64,000 bases of DNA, from the NCBI RefSeq assembly GCF_004354045.1, contig NZ_SMRT01000002.1, positions 682,001 through 746,000 on the forward strand, read 5' to 3'. The position numbers and the translations under genes were made by a program. How positions within the stretch are numbered: position 1 is the stretch's first letter; each line of letters starts with the position of its first letter. The notes under the pieces are model-generated. The model was not told where the DNA came from. It searched no databases and worked only from the letters and a program-made list of their open reading frames with translations. Origin of the DNA: Paenibacillus piri (lineage in GTDB: Bacteria; Bacillota; Bacilli; Paenibacillales; NBRC-103111). Below are positions 62,331 through 64,000 of this stretch, in pieces.

Positions 62331-63317
62331 TTGAAAGAGCTGGAGCAAATTATCGAGCGCTATGAGCGGGAGCATTATTTAAGCGGGTCTATGCTGATTA
62401 CCAGACACAATAAAGTATTGTATGAAAAATCATTTGGCATGGCCAGCATGCAGCTTCATGTGCCCAATACGAAGCATACCAAATTTCATATCGCATCCGT
62501 AACGAAGATGTTTATCGCCGCAGCCATTTTAAAATATAATGAACAAGGTTTATTGAAGCTGCACGATCATCCGGGTCAATATGTGGATGAGCTGAAAGAA
62601 ATCGATTCGGGTATCACGATTCACCATTTGTTGAGCCATACATCCGGTCTTTCCGATATTTATGCAGTCCCCCATGTTCGCTTTGAAATAAGCAGGCTGA
62701 AGCTGGAGAACGGTCTGTTTCTTCCCTATTTGGCAGGACTGAAGCAGCTGTACAAGCCGGGAGTGAAATGGCATTACAGCAGCACCGGGTATATTATGAT
62801 GGGATACATATTGGAGAAAATATCCGGATTAACCTTTGAAGAAACATTAAGCCGGCTATTTTTTCAGCCTTTGGGGATGAAGCACACAGGCGTGGACAAT
62901 CCGATCAAGATCAATCCCGGACGAGCCTATGGACATACGTTGGAGGACGGCGTCTATATTCACGCGGATCATGACAAGCTGGCGGCTGTCGACGCCCCCG
63001 GAGAGCTTTATTCTACGGTCGGGGACTTAAATCTGTGGTGCGATTCCTTATTGGACGGAAAAGTATTATCGCAGCAATCAATGAAAAGTATGTTAACGCC
63101 TTATGCAGTTACAGATTTTGACCCATCGCTTCGATATGGCTACGGATGGTTTATAGGCAGCGGATTTCGGCTGATCGGCGGCGGCACCCATGGCTTTAAA
63201 TCGGAGATTTGGCAGTTTCCGGAGCAGCGGCTGAACGTCATTATGCTATGGAATTATGAAAAAGCGAATTCGCATAACCTGTTTCGAGCTATCCGGCATT
63301 TGATTGTCAAATTTTGA
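62331..63317 (+). CDS. Serine hydrolase, beta-lactamase/PBP-like
   Basis: The 328-residue protein has the class C type SxxK motif SVTK, the YSS motif in WHYSSTGYIMMG and a late HGF motif in GGGTHGFKSE. No signal peptide, so it probably acts on an intracellular ester or peptide rather than on beta-lactams. The TTG start follows GTGGAGGC. Its last 14 bases overlap the longest frame of the following Nudix gene. Confidence 0.88.
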   Translation: MKELEQIIERYEREHYLSGSMLITRHNKVLYEKSFGMASMQLHVPNTKHTKFHIASVTKMFIAAAILKYNEQGLLKLHDHPGQYVDELKEIDSGITIHHLLSHTSGLSDIYAVPHVRFEISRLKLENGLFLPYLAGLKQLYKPGVKWHYSSTGYIMMGYILEKISGLTFEETLSRLFFQPLGMKHTGVDNPIKINPGRAYGHTLEDGVYIHADHDKLAAVDAPGELYSTVGDLNLWCDSLLDGKVLSQQSMKSMLTPYAVTDFDPSLRYGYGWFIGSGFRLIGGGTHGFKSEIWQFPEQRLNVIMLWNYEKANSHNLFRAIRHLIVKF

Positions 63318-63342
63318 AGAATTGAGAGAATGGAGGATGAGC

Positions 63343-63831
63343 ATGTTTTTCGTTAATGCCAGAGCGATAATTGAACGGCAATTGAACGATGATACCGAAA
63401 TAGTCATCCAGACGAGAAATAAACCGAATGAGCCGCTGAAGCTGGAGCTGCCCGGGGGAAGAATCGAGCCTTACGAGCCATTGACACAGGCATTAAGGAG
63501 AGAAGTAATGGAAGAGACGGGGCTCGAGCTTACGGAAATCGAAGGCGAGCAGACAAGAGTGGACACATCCGACATCAGTCCAGAATTCGCGGTCGAATGT
63601 TTGAAGCCGTTTGCCGCTTATCAAACCGTTCACGGGCCCATCGATTCCGTAGGCTATTATTTCCGCTGCAAAGCGGAGGGCGAGCTTGTCCGCAAAGGCG
63701 ATGAAACTTCGGATATCCGATGGATCGGTGTAAAGGAGCTTTCGGTTATGATGGTGCGCGATCCTTTGCAATTTTCAAATGTTGATCGGGCGGGGATTAA
63801 GTTTTATTTAAAGCAGATCGACAACGGGTAA
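63343..63831 (+). CDS. Nudix hydrolase 4
   Basis: The 162-residue protein has the box GGRIEPYEPLTQALRRE with VMEETGLEL. GGAGG at 63332-63336 selects ATG 63343 over earlier in-frame codons. It begins 26 bp behind the serine hydrolase gene and may be co-transcribed with it. Confidence 0.88.
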   Translation: MFFVNARAIIERQLNDDTEIVIQTRNKPNEPLKLELPGGRIEPYEPLTQALRREVMEETGLELTEIEGEQTRVDTSDISPEFAVECLKPFAAYQTVHGPIDSVGYYFRCKAEGELVRKGDETSDIRWIGVKELSVMMVRDPLQFSNVDRAGIKFYLKQIDNG

Positions 63832-63864
63832 TCATATAATTTCATTTTCGGGGGGCGGGTTAGG

Positions 63865-64000
63865 ATGTATTCTTATCGAGATGCGAAAAAGAAGGATTTT
63901 ACAGCAATCGCGGCATTCCCGGTTAATAAGCAGGAGTCATTCTACATGTTTCCAAAAGGCTCATTTCCGTTGGACCCGGAACAGCTGTTTGCAGTTTCGC
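63865..64000 (+). CDS. GNAT family N-acetyltransferase (3' truncated by window edge)
   Basis: The frame is open from ATG 63865 to the end of the window (45 residues). The visible part, with IAAFPVNKQESFYMFPKGSFPL, resembles the start of GNAT acetyltransferases. A G-rich ribosome site precedes it. The acetyl-CoA motif lies beyond the window, so this is a partial call. Confidence 0.6.
   Translation, partial: MYSYRDAKKKDFTAIAAFPVNKQESFYMFPKGSFPLDPEQLFAVS

Overview
The window reads as chromosome of a Paenibacillus-like member of the Bacillales. Signs are strong AGGAGG-type ribosome binding sites with frequent TTG and GTG starts, lipoprotein sugar-binding proteins paired with LplB/LplC-type permeases, very large membrane-anchored AraC regulators, YesM/YesN two-component genes, a CcpA-type cre site and Gram-positive LexA boxes. 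Species cannot be fixed from sequence alone. No rRNA, tRNA or CRISPR array was seen.

Layout. 1-5600: end of a carbohydrate operon (permease fragment, PHP metallohydrolase, EEP-fold phosphatase/nuclease, GH38-like DUF5054 enzyme) closed by a terminator. 5744-10559: housekeeping genes (exonuclease, aldo/keto reductase, NAD(P)HX repair enzyme nnr, niacin transporter niaP). 10663-21168: second carbohydrate operon (AraC-type regulator, 21-codon ORF, two permeases, binding protein, YhcH-type protein, HpcH/HpaI aldolase, large glycoside hydrolase, DapA-family lyase). 21265-31330: a visibly AT-richer island holding a third ABC/GH43/AraC locus. A decayed fragment of an IS91-type element lies on its left and an intact IS91-type element with hairpins at both ends lies on its right. 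31551-36887: small enzymes (HD-like, HIT, GNAT, ABC exporter, SRPBCC, GNAT, MsrA-MsrB fusion). 36978-41340: acid-sugar locus (PrpR_N-type regulator, DUF1537 kinase, PdxA homologue). 41540-42643: CopZ-like protein and PIG-L deacetylase. 42938-53540: fourth carbohydrate locus (two permeases, YesM/YesN pair, binding protein behind a cre site, three sulfatases without signal peptides), which suggests import of sulfated oligosaccharides and desulfation in the cytoplasm. 53720-64000: mixed genes, including a small unknown gene on the minus strand under two LexA boxes, a Rieske protein, two MFS transporters, a DUF2087/GIY-YIG pair, four Nudix hydrolases, a PCYCGC lipoprotein, a VTT membrane protein, a serine hydrolase and the start of a GNAT gene.

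The dominant theme is four separate oligosaccharide import loci, each with its own permease pair and enzymes; local regulators are visible for three of them. The observations most worth following are the IS91-bracketed island with structurally matching hairpins, the SOS-controlled orphan gene, the three-sulfatase locus, the MsrB domain lacking its catalytic Cys, and several structured leaders.
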